Source: an uncultured Syntrophobacteraceae bacterium (GTDB lineage Bacteria; Desulfobacterota; Syntrophobacteria; Syntrophobacterales; Syntrophobacteraceae). Taken from it: a DNA stretch of 12,179 bases. The notes under the pieces are model-generated. The model ran no database searches. It saw nothing but the letters and a program-made list of their open reading frames with translations, and was not told where the DNA came from. Position 1 is the first letter of the stretch. Every line of letters begins with the position of its first letter. Shown in pieces: positions 1 through 7,530 of the stretch. Both the position numbers and the translations under genes were made by a program. The stretch covers positions 1 through 12,179 of the forward strand of contig CALBZH010000129.1 in NCBI GenBank assembly GCA_937889795.1, read 5' to 3'.

Positions 1-10
1 GCAGCAGGGA

Positions 11-1444
11 TTATGGCTTTGTCCACGACATGTCCCCGATGGCGTAGCTGAGGTTAGCCAGGGCCACGTGGTAGTTGTAGAGGGTCAGGAGGTACTCACC
101 CTGATTCTTTCCATAACGGTCGATGGCATCGTACATGTCACGGGCCGATCCCACCCCCAGATCAAAATTGGAAAAACTCGTCACGATCCATTTGCGGGCC
201 GCCACCGCAGCCTTTTCATAGGCCTGATAGGAGGCCTGATTTTCAATCACCTCGTCATAGTACTTGGTCACTTCGATGGGAATATTCTGCTCGGCACGCT
301 CCTGGCTGGCCTGAAGCTTCTTGTAGCCGGCCTCCTCCTTGCGGACCTTGGCGCGGGTGATCCCGAAGTCGAAATGCCAGTGGCCTCCCAGCACAGCCCC
401 TGCCTGGGCGTGATTGAAATCATCCGGGAAATAGGAAATGTCCATTCGATCACGTCCCGGTGCGCCGGCGAAAGAGCCGTAACCCGCGGCGAAAATAGAC
501 GGATAAAGATCGGCACGGGCTGCCTTCACCATGGATTTCTGGGCTTCGATTCCGTGTCGGAGCTGTTCGAATTCAGGACGATGGTCGAGGGCCAGCCGGA
601 CGTGCTCTTCCTTCGAAGCGAGGGCACGGGTGTCTTTGGGAAGCTCCTTTAAGTCCAGCTTAAACTCCTGACCGGCTGGATAGCCGATGGTCTGCTTGAG
701 CGCCATGTAGGCGGTCTTTGCTCCAGATTCCGCCTTTGCCTTGAAGGCCTGAATCTCACCCTCCAGGGATTCGATCCGGTACAGGTCGTTTTGATCGACA
801 TTCTTGGCGTTGAGCTGCAGCAAACGTTCGATCCGGTGCTTGGCGTCCTTGTTGAAGTCCTCGGCGTCTTTGGCCGCATCCTGGCCCTGCTGGGCTACCA
901 GAAGGCCGAAATACATCTCTTTAACGGTGCGGACCAATTCGTTGCGCTTCTTGTCCTTGGCTGCGCGCTGGGCTTCGAGTCCCTTGGCTGCGGCTTTGAT
1001 GCTGTTCGAAATCTTACCGAATGTAAACAGGGGTTGAACCAAGGCAAGCTCGAGCCGACCGAAGATACCAATGCTCTCATGGTCTTGGTCCACCAGCTTG
1101 CCGGGGTAGGCGCCATTATTGGATCCAGCGGGACCTCGGTTGACTCTGGCCGCGTTCGTGCGCACGATCGGTAAATCGGCGTCCTGCACCGGCCCTGTGA
1201 TTCCGACCACATCCAATTGGGCCCACCTTCCTCCCTTGGCCTGGTCCAGATCCGCCTTAGCAGAGGCGATGTCTTGGTCGGCCTCGCGGAGCTCTGGACT
1301 TCTCTCAAGCGCCATGCCGATGGCGTCGTCCAGACTCACGACGCCGGGTTTGTCGCCGCAGGCGGCACCTCCCACGAAGACCGTGCCCGATAAGAGCAAC
1401 GCCGCCCCCAGTCCAACGAAAAATCGCCCCATTTTTCGTCTCAT
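11..1444 (-). CDS. TolC family outer membrane efflux protein
   Basis: This is probably a trimeric outer-membrane channel subunit that works with a periplasmic adaptor and an inner-membrane pump. The 477-residue product has a basic start (MRRK), a hydrophobic stretch at about residues 7-28 that fits a Sec signal peptide, and then two long helical outer-membrane efflux repeats rich in Ala, Lys, Glu and Gln (about 35-260 and 270-475). The length is normal for the family. A Cys follows the signal region (GGAAC), but Gly at -3 is a poor lipobox, so lipidation is uncertain. The ATG at 1444 is preceded by a strong purine-rich ribosome site (GAGGGGGAG). The stop lies 10 bases from the window edge, so pump partners could lie just outside. 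No adaptor or pump gene is visible here, so the substrate is unknown. The family call is confident. Confidence 0.9.
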   Translation of the reverse strand: MRRKMGRFFVGLGAALLLSGTVFVGGAACGDKPGVVSLDDAIGMALERSPELREADQDIASAKADLDQAKGGRWAQLDVVGITGPVQDADLPIVRTNAARVNRGPAGSNNGAYPGKLVDQDHESIGIFGRLELALVQPLFTFGKISNSIKAAAKGLEAQRAAKDKKRNELVRTVKEMYFGLLVAQQGQDAAKDAEDFNKDAKHRIERLLQLNAKNVDQNDLYRIESLEGEIQAFKAKAESGAKTAYMALKQTIGYPAGQEFKLDLKELPKDTRALASKEEHVRLALDHRPEFEQLRHGIEAQKSMVKAARADLYPSIFAAGYGSFAGAPGRDRMDISYFPDDFNHAQAGAVLGGHWHFDFGITRAKVRKEEAGYKKLQASQERAEQNIPIEVTKYYDEVIENQASYQAYEKAAVAARKWIVTSFSNFDLGVGSARDMYDAIDRYGKNQGEYLLTLYNYHVALANLSYAIGDMSWTKP

Positions 1445-1503
1445 GCTCCCCCTCTTTTCCCCGGAGTTTTGGTGTGATTGAATGTGTGTGATTCGGACAA
1501 GTT

Positions 1504-1531
1504 AGCATACCATACAGCAGTTTCTCGTAAA
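1504..1531 (-). promoter_or_regulatory. Possible sigma-70 promoter of the tolC-like gene
   Basis: Read on the minus strand there is TTTACG (1526-1531), a 16-base spacer, then TATGCT (1504-1509) preceded by TGG, which makes an extended -10. Each hexamer matches the consensus at 4 of 6 positions. It would give a leader of about 50 bases before the ATG at 1444. This is pattern matching only. Confidence 0.3.
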
Positions 1532-1577
1532 TTGAAATACAAAGATCGAACGAACGGGTCAGTATCATCTCCTGACG

Positions 1578-1607
1578 TTGACAGAAGGCCTTCGGATTTG
1601 CTAGCTA
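1578..1607 (+). promoter_or_regulatory. Perfect -35 box upstream of the deacetylase-glycosyltransferase pair
   Basis: A perfect TTGACA occurs at 1578-1583, in the intergenic space upstream of the deacetylase start at 1652. The matching -10 is poor: TAGCTA at 1602-1607, 18 bases downstream, agrees only in its first two bases. It may be a weak or activator-dependent promoter, or a chance hexamer. Confidence 0.22.
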
Positions 1608-1651
1608 CAAGCCGGTTTCAACTCCTTTTGAGGCGAGTGGGGGAGGGCGGG

Positions 1652-2536
1652 ATGAGCGAAAGACGTCTCATCGTCAATGCAGATGACCTTGGGTACAGTC
1701 GGGGGATCAATGAGGCCGTCGTGCGATGTGCGCGACAGGGCTTTCTTCGCAGCGCGACGATCATGGCCGGTGGGGAAGCCTTTGAGCATGCGCTAGAGCT
1801 TGTCCGTGAGGTTCCTCATTTGGGAATTGGTGTGCATCTGACGCTGACGGAGCTTCGGCCCGTCCTCCCTTCGGTCGAGCTTCCCGGCCTCTTGAACGGG
1901 GCTGGAGTGCTGCACACCACGGCAAGGACGCTTTACCCGTTGCTTGCAATCAAGCGGACCGTTCGCGAGTCGCTTCGGCGCGAGCTCAGCGGTCAAATGG
2001 AGAAGGTTCTCGCCCAAGGCATTCACCCCACTCACGTGGATTCCCACAAGCACTTACACGCGCTTCCGGGTGTCTTGGACGTTGTCTTGGAAGTTGCGGG
2101 GCGGTTCGGGGTCCGGTGGATTCGCAACCCATTTGACGACACACCGGTATCATCCGTTGTCCGCGCAGTTCACCGGAGGAACCGCCAAACGTTCAGGGCT
2201 CAATCCCGAAAGGCTTTGGCGATCCACGTCTTCAAACCCCTGTTCTTAGCCCTTGTCCGTCGAGCAGGCATGGCCTCGCCCGCTCATTTCTACGGCGTTG
2301 GGCTCACGGGCGTGTGGCATCCGAATGCGCTTGCGGTGCTCGCGAGCCACCTTCGGCCTGGGGTCAGCGAGGTGATGTTCCACCCCGGAGACTGTGACGC
2401 GGAGCTTCGGGGGAGGAGAACGCGCCTCCTTGACCAACGCGAAGTGGAGCGGGACCTTCTGTTGTCCGAATCCATGCGTGATGTGATTCAAGCCCATGAT
2501 ATATCCTTAATTAGCTATGGAGAGATTGCCCCGTGA
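1652..2536 (+). CDS. ChbG/YdjC-family carbohydrate deacetylase (NaxD/LgmC-like)
   Basis: A predicted metal-dependent deacetylase of 294 residues, the usual size. Family motifs are present: NADDLG with the metal-binding Asp pair at 11-12, GIGVHL with His62, the His cluster THVDSHKHLH (His128, 132, 134, 136), and a late FHPGD with His244. The frame is open back to 1478, but the ATG at 1652 has a strong ribosome site (GGGGGAGGGCGGG) and begins just before the conserved RRLIVNADD start, so the longer form is rejected. The next gene starts on the GTGA that holds this gene's stop, implying translational coupling. Known relatives paired with a GT2 enzyme include Francisella NaxD and Bordetella LgmC, which deacetylate a lipid-linked N-acetylhexosamine for lipid A modification; that is the inferred role. 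It has no signal peptide, so it probably acts in the cytoplasm or on the inner face of the membrane. A general chito-oligosaccharide deacetylase is the alternative. Confidence 0.88.
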   Translation: MSERRLIVNADDLGYSRGINEAVVRCARQGFLRSATIMAGGEAFEHALELVREVPHLGIGVHLTLTELRPVLPSVELPGLLNGAGVLHTTARTLYPLLAIKRTVRESLRRELSGQMEKVLAQGIHPTHVDSHKHLHALPGVLDVVLEVAGRFGVRWIRNPFDDTPVSSVVRAVHRRNRQTFRAQSRKALAIHVFKPLFLALVRRAGMASPAHFYGVGLTGVWHPNALAVLASHLRPGVSEVMFHPGDCDAELRGRRTRLLDQREVERDLLLSESMRDVIQAHDISLISYGEIAP

Positions 2537-3594
2537 CTCCCTCAAGAAGACAGGCTAACGAAGAGGGTTCGCTGTCGACTTCGACGCCGACAGAGGACAG
2601 GACCCTTCCGGAGGTTTCCGTAGTCATACCCTTACACAATGAAGCGAGTACTCTGCGGGAGCTCTATGATCGGGTTTCGAAGACGATGGGTCAGCAGACG
2701 CGCACCTGGGAGCTGGTGCTCGTGAATGATGGCAGCACGGATGGCACGGGGGAGATTCTGGATTCCCTTTTCGAATCGGACGCGCGCGTTGTTGTGGTGG
2801 ATCTCCGACGTAACTACGGTCAGACCCCGGCCCTCAAAGCGGGTTTCGACCACGCTAGGGGCGATGTTGTGGTGTCCCTGGATGGGGACTTGCAGCATGC
2901 GCCCGAGGAGATTCCGGCCTTCTTGGACAAGATCGAGGAGGACTTCGACCTGGTTTCGGGCTGGCGGGTGAGCCGGTCGGATGCCCTTCTCACGCGCAAA
3001 ATCCCTTCCCGCATTGCCAACTGGCTTATGGCCTACGTTTCGGGAGTTCAAGTCCACGATTTCGGGACGACGTTCAAGGCCTATCGTCGGGAAATCCTCG
3101 ATGAAATCCCCCTCTATGGAGATTTGCACCGATTCGTGCCAGCGCTCTCGGCCATGAACGGCGCCCGCATCGCCGAGATCCCCATCAAGGATCTGGGCCG
3201 TAGCACGGGGAAGTCTCACTACGGGCTTTCCCGCACCTTCCGGGTGATGTTTGACCTGCTCACGGTGGGCTTTCTGCTCCGCTACCTCACGCGGCCCCTT
3301 CATCTGTTTGGGAAGCTCTCTCTCGCCTGCATCGGTTCAGCCGCACTGATCGGGCTGTTCCTGCTTGCCCGAAAAGTGATCGAAGGGGTGCATCTCTTCC
3401 ACGAGCATGGACCTCTTCTGCTCCTATCCGCGGTGCTTTTTCTGGCCGGCATGCAGTTCCTGGCCATTGGGCTTCTCGGCGAAATCCAGTCCCGCACTTA
3501 TTTCGAGGCACAGGACAAGAGGATCTATAGCGTGAGGACCGTGAAACGGCGGTCGGACTCCCCGCTCGATGAGCTTCGGGGAGGGTCTGCCTGA
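2533..3594 (+). CDS. Polyprenyl-phosphate glycosyltransferase, GT2 family (ArnC/FlmF2/GtrB-like)
   Basis: This likely transfers a sugar from a nucleotide donor to undecaprenyl phosphate at the inner leaflet of the inner membrane. The GT-A domain spans about residues 27-230, with VSVVIPLHNE at 28, VNDGSTDGT at 64-72, and the metal-binding DGD at 117-119 followed by LQHAPEEI. Two C-terminal hydrophobic segments (about 256-283 and 293-318) are typical of the ArnC/GtrB/DPM1 group. The GTG start at 2533 overlaps the upstream stop by four bases and has GGAGAG 8 bases upstream, so the 353-residue form is preferred although the first 25 residues are not conserved-looking. Together with the adjoining deacetylase it resembles FlmF2-NaxD and LgmA-LgmC. 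No ArnT/FlmK-type final transferase is seen in the window. The exact sugar cannot be read from sequence. Confidence 0.9.
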   Translation: MTPSRRQANEEGSLSTSTPTEDRTLPEVSVVIPLHNEASTLRELYDRVSKTMGQQTRTWELVLVNDGSTDGTGEILDSLFESDARVVVVDLRRNYGQTPALKAGFDHARGDVVVSLDGDLQHAPEEIPAFLDKIEEDFDLVSGWRVSRSDALLTRKIPSRIANWLMAYVSGVQVHDFGTTFKAYRREILDEIPLYGDLHRFVPALSAMNGARIAEIPIKDLGRSTGKSHYGLSRTFRVMFDLLTVGFLLRYLTRPLHLFGKLSLACIGSAALIGLFLLARKVIEGVHLFHEHGPLLLLSAVLFLAGMQFLAIGLLGEIQSRTYFEAQDKRIYSVRTVKRRSDSPLDELRGGSA

Positions 3595-3600
3595 GCTCAG
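3591..3600. repeat. 10-base perfect palindrome holding two convergent stop codons
   Basis: CTGAGCTCAG is its own reverse complement. The plus-strand TGA (3592-3594) ends the glycosyltransferase gene and the minus-strand TGA (3597-3599) ends the methyltransferase-like gene, leaving only two bases between them. There is no room for a separate terminator between the genes. Confidence 0.75.
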
Positions 3601-4226
3601 ATGATTCTGAAAAGAGATGGCAGGATGCGAACTTCGTGAAGCTTCTCGATCAGCGCGAGCGCTTCATAGGCAAAAATGAACACAAATCCGTCCAGGAACG
3701 CCCGACGATACCGACGGGAATCCACGACGTATTCCGCGGGCTCCTGGAAAAGCGACCACTTTGGAAAGAACCTGGGCGTTCTTCTCATGTACTCCAAGTA
3801 GTCGTGGCTATGGAGGCCAACAAGCTTTCGCTCTTCATGAATCACAACCAACGGGTAATAGACGACAAAGGTCATCAGGAGGATAAAGAGCACCGTCAGA
3901 CTCTCAGCCGAGAATCCAATCCCGATGGCCCCAAGAAGATTAAAGAAATACAGGGGATTTCTCATCACGGAATAGGGACCCACCGTAATGAGCTCTCTAT
4001 TCTTATAGCCAGCAATGTACATGGATGTCCAGATCCGTCCCATTGTGCAGCATAGGACAAAAAACAACCCTAGTATTTCGAATAGCGTGTCGATAAGTCC
4101 ATCTGGATCCCATGTATGCTCAGAAATGAGTAACAAAAGGACCACAAAGGCAACAACGATCTTTGACCCCATCAATCGATATCGAGAGGCAACATAATCC
4201 AGTCTTTTTGTATAGCCTTCCTTCAT
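3597..4226 (-). CDS. Isoprenylcysteine carboxyl methyltransferase-like membrane protein
   Basis: A 209-residue integral membrane protein of the ICMT/PEMT-like superfamily, which binds S-adenosylmethionine and methylates membrane-proximal substrates. The family core GPYSVMRNPLYFFNLLG is followed by a long hydrophobic stretch and then HEERKL and YLEYMRRTPRFFP, the usual C-terminal signature. There are about five membrane segments, including one near the C-terminus that follows a soluble tail. I start at the ATG at 4226. A TTG three codons upstream (4235) is possible, and AAAGGA lies further upstream. The gene is GC-poorer than its neighbours: 4021-4140 is 43% GC by count against 63% for 3121-3240 in the adjacent glycosyltransferase, which hints at a different origin or relaxed codon use. 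It converges on the glycosyltransferase with a 2-base gap, so it is not in that operon. Bacterial members are mostly of unknown substrate. Confidence 0.82.
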   Translation of the reverse strand: MKEGYTKRLDYVASRYRLMGSKIVVAFVVLLLLISEHTWDPDGLIDTLFEILGLFFVLCCTMGRIWTSMYIAGYKNRELITVGPYSVMRNPLYFFNLLGAIGIGFSAESLTVLFILLMTFVVYYPLVVIHEERKLVGLHSHDYLEYMRRTPRFFPKWSLFQEPAEYVVDSRRYRRAFLDGFVFIFAYEALALIEKLHEVRILPSLFRII

Positions 4227-4676
4227 GAGCTCCAACTGTCCTTTGAGGATTCCTTTGTGCTGCCTTCATATCCATACGGTTGTCAACCGCATCCGTTCAC
4301 GGCCACCTTCCCGACGCCACCCTCAGCCGACAGACGATATTCGAAACCAGAGTGCCTGGCAAGGAGTGCGTCATGGGAACGTGCTGTGCTGAAGAAGAAA
4401 GCCCACGGTCTGGACTTCCAAAGCTCGAATGTTCCGTAGTCCCCTCTCTCATTCCCGAAATGAAGCCGCGGAGATCGAGTCCGCGCCGCTGAAAAAAGCC
4501 GTACACTGGTGAGGCGTCAGGAAAGGATTGATGGGCTGCGATCGATGCGAATCACAGGCGGGACGAGGGTCGAGGGACGCTGCAAGACGCCAGCTTCGGA
4601 GGAGATCGGGTCGAAGACCTCGACGGGTCGTTGAAGCGTTGGGAAGCGAGAAAACAGGAGGAGGGCTGCTAGCATG
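4227..4676. other. Intergenic stretch without a convincing gene
   Basis: About 450 bases between the methyltransferase-like gene and the terminator of the next minus-strand gene. Short open frames exist on both strands (for example plus 4257-4439 and 4280-4492, minus 4297-4506), but none has a recognisable product or good ribosome site. A 52-codon minus-strand frame (4516-4674) starts with a hydrophobic, signal-like MLAALLLFSRFP but has no ribosome site and begins right after the terminator's T-run. No tRNA, repeat array or clear RNA fold was seen. Confidence 0.6.
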
Positions 4677-4702
4677 AAAAAGGCGCCCGTCAGGGCGCCT
4701 TC
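4677..4702 (-). terminator. Rho-independent terminator
   Basis: Read on the minus strand: AGGCGCCC, loop TGAC, GGGCGCCT, then a T-run. The perfect 8-bp GC-rich stem (plus-strand arms 4681-4688 and 4693-4700), extended by one A-T pair, is followed by TTTT. It begins 5 bases after the stop of the small minus-strand gene at 4708 and supports that gene being transcribed. Confidence 0.88.
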
Positions 4703-4707
4703 AGAGA

Positions 4708-4941
4708 TCAGGCTTGCTGCACCCTTTCGGACGCCCGCTTGTGGGGCCTCCTTCTGCGGGCGGGCCGAGATGGACGGGGGGCAAGGAAGTCTACACGGAT
4801 GTACTCCCGCTTATTGACGAAGGAGACGAACACGCGATCCATGTTCAGCTCCTTCTGTACTACGGCTCTAATGAGCGCCAGGTCCGAATACTTGCTGATT
4901 CCGTGCTGCCGGTAGTCTTCGGTCTTGATGTAAAGCGACAT
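4708..4941 (-). CDS. Small protein of unknown function (77 aa, basic tail)
   Basis: I do not recognise this product. The first ~58 residues look like a small folded alpha/beta domain (MSLYIKTEDY..., then SDLALIRAVVQKELN and VFVSFVNKREYIRVDFL). The last ~20 are strongly basic (RPSRPARRRRPHKR), which could bind nucleic acid or be unstructured. The ATG at 4941 has a good ribosome site (CGGAGAG, spacer about 9). A TTG seven codons upstream (4962) is less likely. A strong terminator lies just after the stop, which together with the ribosome site argues this is a real monocistronic gene. It is divergent from recD2. A plus-strand frame over the same bases (4714-5007) lacks such support. Confidence 0.65.
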   Translation of the reverse strand: MSLYIKTEDYRQHGISKYSDLALIRAVVQKELNMDRVFVSFVNKREYIRVDFLAPRPSRPARRRRPHKRASERVQQA

Positions 4942-5200
4942 CAGTACGCTCTCCGTTCGCAAAAGAAGGGTTTCTGGGGCTTTGCCGACCCGCCGCCGTC
5001 AGCGTGAGCCACGTCGGAAGGTCAATCGTCCGTCGGACTATGGTGCATTGCGCATGAGGAGTGTGGCCTAACGCCAGGATCATGAGTCTTTCTCGTCCGT
5101 TTGGCGGCGGATCTTTAAGACTTCCAACCACCTTTAACCTATATTAGCATGAATCCTCTAATTGTCAAAACGATTCAACGATTTCACGATAGGTCACTGC

Positions 5201-7399
5201 ATGACAGTTATGATTCACGGTCTTGTTGAACGGATCACTTATTCGAACGAAGAAAACGGCTATCATGTCATCCAGGTCAAGGTGCGCGGTCGAAAAGACC
5301 TTGTCACGGCCGTTGGCAGTTTCGGTGCGATCAACCCCGGCGAATCCCTCCGCATGGAAGGTGTCTTCGAAACGCACGCTCGCTATGGGCAGCAGTTCAA
5401 GGTCGATCGCTATGAGACCGCCGCTCCCGCGAGTGTCGAAGGGATTCAGAAGTACCTGGGGTCCGGACTGATCAAGGGCATCGGTCCGGTGATGGCCAAA
5501 CGGATCGTGGGGCGTTTCGGCGAAGCAACCCTGGACGTGATTGAAAACGAGGGCGAGCGGCTCCAGGAAGTCGAAGGCATCGGCCCCATGCGGCTTGCGC
5601 AGATCCGCAAGGCCTGGCAGGACCAGAAGGAAATTCGGGATCTGATGGTCTTTCTCCAGGGCCACGGCGTCAGCTCGACCTATGCCACCAAAATCTTCAA
5701 GCGATACGGAGTCGGCTCCAAGACGGTCGTCGGGGAAAATCCATACCGGCTTGCCATGGACATAGCGGGGATTGGGTTTCTGACCGCTGACCGGATTGCG
5801 CAGAAGCTGGGCTTCGCCCCCAATTCGCCGCTGCGTGCCGAAGCGGGCCTCCTCTTTGCCCTCCACGAGAGCGTCTCAGACGGGCACGTCTGCCTCCCCC
5901 GTGGACTGCTCATGGAGCAGGCGGCGCAGCTCCTTTCGATTCCAGATCCCACCCTTGTCGCCGCCCTGGAATCGCTGCTCGCTCAGGATCTCGTTGTCCA
6001 GGAGACGGTCCCCGCCAATGCTGGAGATGTCGGGGAGCATCCGGTCCACGTCTACCTCAAAGGGTACTTTCTCGCTGAGAAGCAGGCCGCGAGAAGGCTG
6101 CTGACGCTTCAAGCCCATCGGCCCTTGCAGCGCAGGATTGACGCCGACCAGTCCATCGCCTGGCTCAAAACGAAAATGCCTTTCAAGCTGGCTCCCCTCC
6201 AGGAAGAGGCCGTGCGGCAGTCTCTGAAGGAGAAGGTCATCGTGATCACGGGGGGGCCTGGAACGGGGAAGACGACCCTGATTCGAGCCATCCTTGCGGT
6301 CTATCGCCAGCTTGGGGCTCAAGCGTGTTTGGCGGCGCCTACGGGCAGGGCCGCCAAGCGACTGAGCGAAGCCACCCATTACCCGGCGAGCACGCTGCAT
6401 CGCCTGCTCGAGCTCAGCCCGCAGCAGGGACGATTCATGCGCGACGAATACAGGCCCTTGAGCGCCGATTTGATCATCGTCGACGAGTGCTCCATGCTCG
6501 ATGTGCTCCTTGCGCATCACCTGCTCAAGGCGGTCCCCGGACACGCGACGCTGGTCCTGGTGGGGGACGCGGACCAGTTGCCTTCCGTTGGCCCGGGAAA
6601 CGTTCTCAAGGACGTCATTGGCTCAGAGCGGTTTCCCGTGGTGCGGCTGGCGGAAATCTTCAGGCAGGCGCGGCAGAGTCAGATCGTCATCAACGCACAC
6701 TTAATCCAACAAGGCAAGCTTCCCCGTTTGAAGCCACCCGATGAATCCTCCGGTGAGGTTCTCCAGGATTTCTACTTCATCGAAAAGGACGATCCCGAGG
6801 AAGTCGTCCGCCTGATCCTCCGCCTGTGTACGGATCGCATCCCGGCGCGATTCGGGCTGGATCCGGTCGAGGAGGTGCAGATCCTGAGTCCCATGCACCG
6901 GGGATTGGTCGGATCCCAGCACCTCAATACCTCCCTTCAGGAGGTGCTCAATCCCAGTGGAAAGCCCGTCGAAAGGGGAGGACGGTTGTTCCGCGTGGGG
7001 GATAAGGTGATGCAGGTCCGCAACAACTATGACAAGGATGTCTTCAATGGCGACTGGGGAAGAATTCGGGACCTCGACATGGAGGCCCAGGAGCTGGCGG
7101 TGGAATTCGACGGGCGAGCGGTCACTTATGACTTTTCGGAACTGGACGAGCTGCAGCTCGCCTATGCCGTGAGTGTGCACAAAGCTCAGGGAAGCGAGTA
7201 CCCGGCCGTCATCCTGCCACTGCTCACGCAGCACTATGTGATGCTGCAACGGAACCTGCTTTACACGGCCGTTACCCGGGCAAGGAAGCTTGCCGTCATC
7301 GTTGGCACGAAGAAGGCCCTGGCCATTGCCATCCGAAACGATCGCATGCTGCACCGCCACACCCTTCTCCGAGAACGGCTGCTCGGAGTCATTGGATAA
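5201..7399 (+). CDS. recD2: RecD2-type SF1B ATP-dependent 5'-3' DNA helicase
   Basis: A DNA repair helicase of the RecD/TraA family that acts without RecBC. The product is 732 residues, as expected for RecD2. In order: an N-terminal OB-like region (VERITYSNEENGYHVIQV), helix-hairpin-helix repeats (GSGLIKGIGPVMAKRI, VEGIGPMRLAQI), then the helicase core. Motifs are Walker A GGPGTGKT at 351-358, motif Ia APTGRAAKRL, Walker B VDECSM (Asp428, Glu429), motif III LVGDADQLPSVGPGNVL, an arginine motif LAEIFRQ, and near the C-terminus VSVHKAQGSEYPAVI and LLYTAVTRARK. All key residues are present. The frame opens at a TTG at 5162, but the family normally begins shortly before VERITY, so ATG 5201 (AGG seven bases upstream) or ATG 5210 is preferred. 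TATATT at 5140-5145 could be a -10, but no good -35 was found. Confidence 0.93.
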   Translation: MTVMIHGLVERITYSNEENGYHVIQVKVRGRKDLVTAVGSFGAINPGESLRMEGVFETHARYGQQFKVDRYETAAPASVEGIQKYLGSGLIKGIGPVMAKRIVGRFGEATLDVIENEGERLQEVEGIGPMRLAQIRKAWQDQKEIRDLMVFLQGHGVSSTYATKIFKRYGVGSKTVVGENPYRLAMDIAGIGFLTADRIAQKLGFAPNSPLRAEAGLLFALHESVSDGHVCLPRGLLMEQAAQLLSIPDPTLVAALESLLAQDLVVQETVPANAGDVGEHPVHVYLKGYFLAEKQAARRLLTLQAHRPLQRRIDADQSIAWLKTKMPFKLAPLQEEAVRQSLKEKVIVITGGPGTGKTTLIRAILAVYRQLGAQACLAAPTGRAAKRLSEATHYPASTLHRLLELSPQQGRFMRDEYRPLSADLIIVDECSMLDVLLAHHLLKAVPGHATLVLVGDADQLPSVGPGNVLKDVIGSERFPVVRLAEIFRQARQSQIVINAHLIQQGKLPRLKPPDESSGEVLQDFYFIEKDDPEEVVRLILRLCTDRIPARFGLDPVEEVQILSPMHRGLVGSQHLNTSLQEVLNPSGKPVERGGRLFRVGDKVMQVRNNYDKDVFNGDWGRIRDLDMEAQELAVEFDGRAVTYDFSELDELQLAYAVSVHKAQGSEYPAVILPLLTQHYVMLQRNLLYTAVTRARKLAVIVGTKKALAIAIRNDRMLHRHTLLRERLLGVIG

Positions 7400-7415
7400 G
7401 GTCAGTCCATTTCGT

Positions 7416-7441
7416 TGGCCCAGAGAAGGCCATGGATTTTT
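7416..7441 (+). terminator. Weak terminator-like hairpin after recD2
   Basis: TGGCC (7416-7420) and GGCCA (7428-7432) form a 5-bp stem with a 7-base loop, followed four bases later by TTTTT. The position just after the recD2 stop is right, but the stem is short and the T-run offset, so this is tentative. Confidence 0.3.
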
Positions 7442-7452
7442 GAAGGCCAAGA

Positions 7453-7480
7453 TTGATTCTTCTTCCCAATGGAGTACTAT
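7453..7480 (+). promoter_or_regulatory. Possible moaA promoter
   Basis: TTGATT (7453-7458), a 16-base spacer and TACTAT (7475-7480) each match the sigma-70 boxes at 4 of 6 positions and lie about 50 bases upstream of the moaA ATG. The -10 overlaps the right half of the inverted repeat at 7465-7484. Confidence 0.3.
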
Positions 7481-7484
7481 TGGG
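7465..7484. repeat. Inverted repeat upstream of moaA
   Basis: CCCAAT (7465-7470) and ATTGGG (7479-7484) are perfect inverted arms separated by 8 bases. There is no T-run after them, so they do not look like a terminator. Overlap with the putative -10 suggests a possible operator, but one short repeat is weak evidence. Confidence 0.35.
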
Positions 7485-7530
7485 TCGTGACCAAGCCAAT
7501 GCAACTCCGACATGATCCGAGGATTCATCC

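Noticed and set aside
1350..1444. Calling the TolC-like protein a lipoprotein from Cys in GGAAC
   Set aside because: Gly at -3 is a poor lipobox, so an ordinary Sec signal peptide is at least as likely.
1478..1651. 58-residue N-terminal extension of the first deacetylase
   Set aside because: It has no family similarity, and the ATG at 1652 has a strong ribosome site right before the conserved start.
4714..5007. Plus-strand 97-codon frame opposite the small gene
   Set aside because: It has no ribosome site or recognisable product and lies antisense to a frame with a ribosome site and terminator.
7400..7530. Moco riboswitch before moaA
   Set aside because: The 131-base intergenic space holds only a weak hairpin and a short inverted repeat, too little for the known aptamer fold.
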